Source: Candidatus Brocadia pituitae
GTDB lineage: Bacteria > Planctomycetota > Brocadiia > Brocadiales > Brocadiaceae
DNA: 64,000 bases
Assembly (NCBI GenBank): GCA_017347445.1
Contig: AP021856.1
Location: 2,984,613-3,048,612, forward strand
Reading direction: 5' to 3'
Shown here: positions 62,576 through 64,000 of the stretch, piece by piece
How positions within the stretch are numbered: position 1 is the stretch's first letter
How the letters are laid out: each line of letters begins with the position of its first letter
The notes under the pieces: generated by a model
The model's database searches: none
What the model was told of the DNA's origin: nothing
The model's input: only the letters and a program-made list of their open reading frames with translations
Made by a program: the position numbers and the translations under genes

Positions 62576-62944
62576 TTATTTAGTCACATCCACCTCTTTT
62601 GTGCCCTCCCAGATACCATGGAGGTTACAGCGGCTAAATACCCGAAGCGTTCTCTTTCCCTGATGATGCAAAACAACGCTTAGCGACACCTCCGGCTTGT
62701 TGAGTTCAGCAGTAAAATCGACACGCGAGATATAGATGTGGCCGCAATACAGGTCTACAAACTGAATGAAGTGACCATTTTCCATTACGTGAGGCACCTC
62801 TCCTACCTTTATGGTAACCGTAAATGGCTGCCCCACCTTGACAACTTCCGGTACGGAAATCACGGGCACATGTTTTTTTGCCGTGTCCGCAGGGCCGGCC
62901 GCTAAGGTGTTGACCTGACAAAACAACGTACTCTCTGATGTCAT
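62576..62944 (-). CDS. Superoxide reductase, neelaredoxin type
   Basis: 122 residues. It reduces superoxide to hydrogen peroxide at a mononuclear iron site. Likely ligands are His25 (KKHVPVI), His52, His58 (PHVMENGHF), Cys106 and His109 (RCNLHG). The Glu two residues before the first His in the archaeal enzyme is Lys here; a few known SORs also lack it. GGGGAGG precedes the ATG. There is no N-terminal desulforedoxin domain. It is followed by a small gene and preceded by a ferredoxin gene, a possible electron donor. Confidence 0.9.
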   Translation of the reverse strand: MTSESTLFCQVNTLAAGPADTAKKHVPVISVPEVVKVGQPFTVTIKVGEVPHVMENGHFIQFVDLYCGHIYISRVDFTAELNKPEVSLSVVLHHQGKRTLRVFSRCNLHGIWEGTKEVDVTK

Positions 62945-62974
62945 TGTTTCCTCCCCATTAAAATTATTTGAAAA

Positions 62975-63175
62975 TTAAATACTGCTTTTATACAGAGGCG
63001 CAGATACCCTCTTGATCGCTTTCACAGGGCATACCGGGATGCATCTTCCGCATTGGTTGCAGGTGTGCTGCATAATCTCTGCCTTCTCCGTCTTCATAAC
63101 GATTGACCCCACAGAACAAACGTGCAGACATTCTTCACAACCAACGCATTCAGCCTTATCTACAACAATAATCAT
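62975..63175 (-). CDS. 2[4Fe-4S] ferredoxin
   Basis: 66 residues with two cluster motifs: CVGCEECLHVC and CNQCGRCIPVCP. It is a cytoplasmic low-potential electron carrier. The extra C-terminal tail (KRVSAPLYKSSI) is short. It lies 30 bases upstream of the superoxide reductase gene on the same strand, so it may supply electrons to that enzyme (inference). Confidence 0.93.
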   Translation of the reverse strand: MIIVVDKAECVGCEECLHVCSVGSIVMKTEKAEIMQHTCNQCGRCIPVCPVKAIKRVSAPLYKSSI

Positions 63176-63237
63176 TTGAATGTCTCAAGGGGGGAATGAT
63201 CATGCATCCTTTTGCCCCCTGCAAAAGGGTAAAAGAT

Positions 63238-63648
63238 TTATTCGGCCTTGACTTCTATCTTCCGCGGTTTTATATGCTCTGCCTTGGGCAGGACAAGAGA
63301 CAAAACGCCATCCAACATCTTCGCTTCAATTTTATCACGATTAATTGCGTCTGAGATAACAAAATGCCGGTGATAGTGCCCAATCGCATATTCGTTATAC
63401 AACACCTTCTCGTCACGATACGCCTCTTGTGAAACCTCACCATTGATAACTAACTCGTTGTCACGGAGATCAATCGTAATGTGCTCCGTGTCTACTCCCG
63501 GCATGTCGATCAAAATTGTGAAATTGTCAGGTGTTTCATAAATATCAGACTGCGGGAAATACCAGTCACCCTTTCCCGTTAGAACGCATTTGTCAGGAGC
63601 AATCTTCTTTTTTTCAACTGTGGGATGTTCCCTTATTTCCATGGTCAT
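63238..63648 (-). CDS. Hsp20-type small heat-shock protein
   Basis: 136 residues from ATG 63648, with AAGGAG close upstream; the frame extends to 63663 with MKRRT. The alpha-crystallin domain (about 35-130) has IYETPDNFTILIDMPGVDTEHITIDLRDNELVINGE and the C-terminal VLSLVLPKAEHIKPRKIEVK with the conserved LxLPK-like end. It protects unfolding proteins in the cytoplasm. It follows another Hsp20 gene directly, so the pair is co-expressed and may form mixed oligomers. Confidence 0.93.
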   Translation of the reverse strand: MTMEIREHPTVEKKKIAPDKCVLTGKGDWYFPQSDIYETPDNFTILIDMPGVDTEHITIDLRDNELVINGEVSQEAYRDEKVLYNEYAIGHYHRHFVISDAINRDKIEAKMLDGVLSLVLPKAEHIKPRKIEVKAE

Positions 63649-63662
63649 GGTTCTCCTTTTCA

Positions 63663-64000
63663 CTAGGCTTTCTGAATTACTACCTGCTTGGGTTTTGCCT
63701 CGGCGGCCCTCGGGAGCGTTACCAGCAAAACGCCGTTTTTGTATGAGGCCGTTACCTCTTCCACATCGGCTTTTTCAGGCAACATAATGGAACGCGCAAA
63801 TGTCCCATAGCTCCGTTCCCGGCGTAAATAGGTTGTTTTTACACCAAAGGCAACCGGTTTTCTTTCCCCCTTAATCGTTAAAACGTCGTCCATCACCTGG
63901 ATGTCCAGATCGCTGATCCTGATTCCGGGAAGTTCCGCACGAACGAAAACACTCGATTCATTTAACGACACAATAATCGGAGGGAATTCCATTGCTGCAT
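63663..64000 (-). CDS. Hsp20-type small heat-shock protein, 5' end probably beyond window
   Basis: The alpha-crystallin domain begins at FPPIIVSLNESSVFVRAELPGI and ends LLVTLPRAAEAKPKQVVIQ. An ATG lies at 63992, but the upstream codons in frame stay open to the window edge, and Hsp20 proteins usually have about 30 more N-terminal residues, so the true start is probably outside. It is the first of a pair with the gene at 63238. Confidence 0.88.
   Translation of the reverse strand, partial: AAMEFPPIIVSLNESSVFVRAELPGIRISDLDIQVMDDVLTIKGERKPVAFGVKTTYLRRERSYGTFARSIMLPEKADVEEVTASYKNGVLLVTLPRAAEAKPKQVVIQKA

Overview
The window comes from an anammox planctomycete (order Brocadiales). The diagnostic evidence is a complete hydrazine synthase operon, hzsC-hzsB-hzsA, at 44128-48893 on the minus strand. 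Its alpha subunit carries two CxxCH haem motifs, with the unusual Tyr four residues after the first haem His, and it is 810 residues long against 809 in Kuenenia as I recall. Many c-type cytochromes, planctomycete-style two-component systems and abundant palindromic intergenic repeats fit this. I cannot decide the genus (Brocadia, Jettenia, Kuenenia or a relative) from sequence alone. I saw no rRNA, tRNA or CRISPR array.

Layout from left to right. 1-9.9 kb: a partial double-receiver protein, succinate dehydrogenase flavoprotein and two membrane anchors (no iron-sulfur subunit here), pyrE, mdh, a TMTC-like TPR membrane protein and phoU. 10-16.4 kb: a molybdate locus, with porin, modA, mop, modB and modC in one operon, then a small molybdopterin-fold protein, a decayed porin copy and a two-domain Mop protein. 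16.6-18.2 kb: an IS element with doubled inverted repeats. 18.4-23.2 kb: a ModE-type HTH gene, then a GC-richer block (rnk, a double-permease ABC protein, an ABC ATPase) bounded on the far side by a decayed second modE copy. 23-29 kb: htpG, glyQ, mnmE and a cysteine desulfurase homologue lacking its PLP lysine. 29.6-36 kb: ChaN-PDZ protein, valS, a zinc-ribbon/TPR/FGE protein and a small Cys-rich protein. 36-41.3 kb: a two-component pair, glgA, a GalT-like gene and a decayed GH57 gene. 41.3-49 kb: a metallophosphatase-tetrahaem cytochrome, a DUF1573 protein and hzsCBA. 49.5-53.3 kb: an NtrC-type regulator and its kinase, directly upstream of hzs on the same strand. 53.4-64 kb: a beta-propeller protein, gdhA, a cysteine dioxygenase-like gene, a dihaem peroxidase, an SDR, a membrane dihaem cytochrome, pfkA, two small cytochromes c, superoxide reductase, ferredoxin and two Hsp20 genes.

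How the genes fit together (partly inference): hydrazine synthase makes hydrazine from NO and ammonium. The cytochromes are candidate electron carriers for that metabolism. The molybdate locus could supply molybdenum enzymes such as nitrite oxidoreductase. The superoxide reductase, peroxidase and Hsp20 genes look like stress defence. Gaps between genes are filled with at least four families of palindromic repeats, several with terminal inverted repeats like MITEs, and some of them nest or touch coding sequence.
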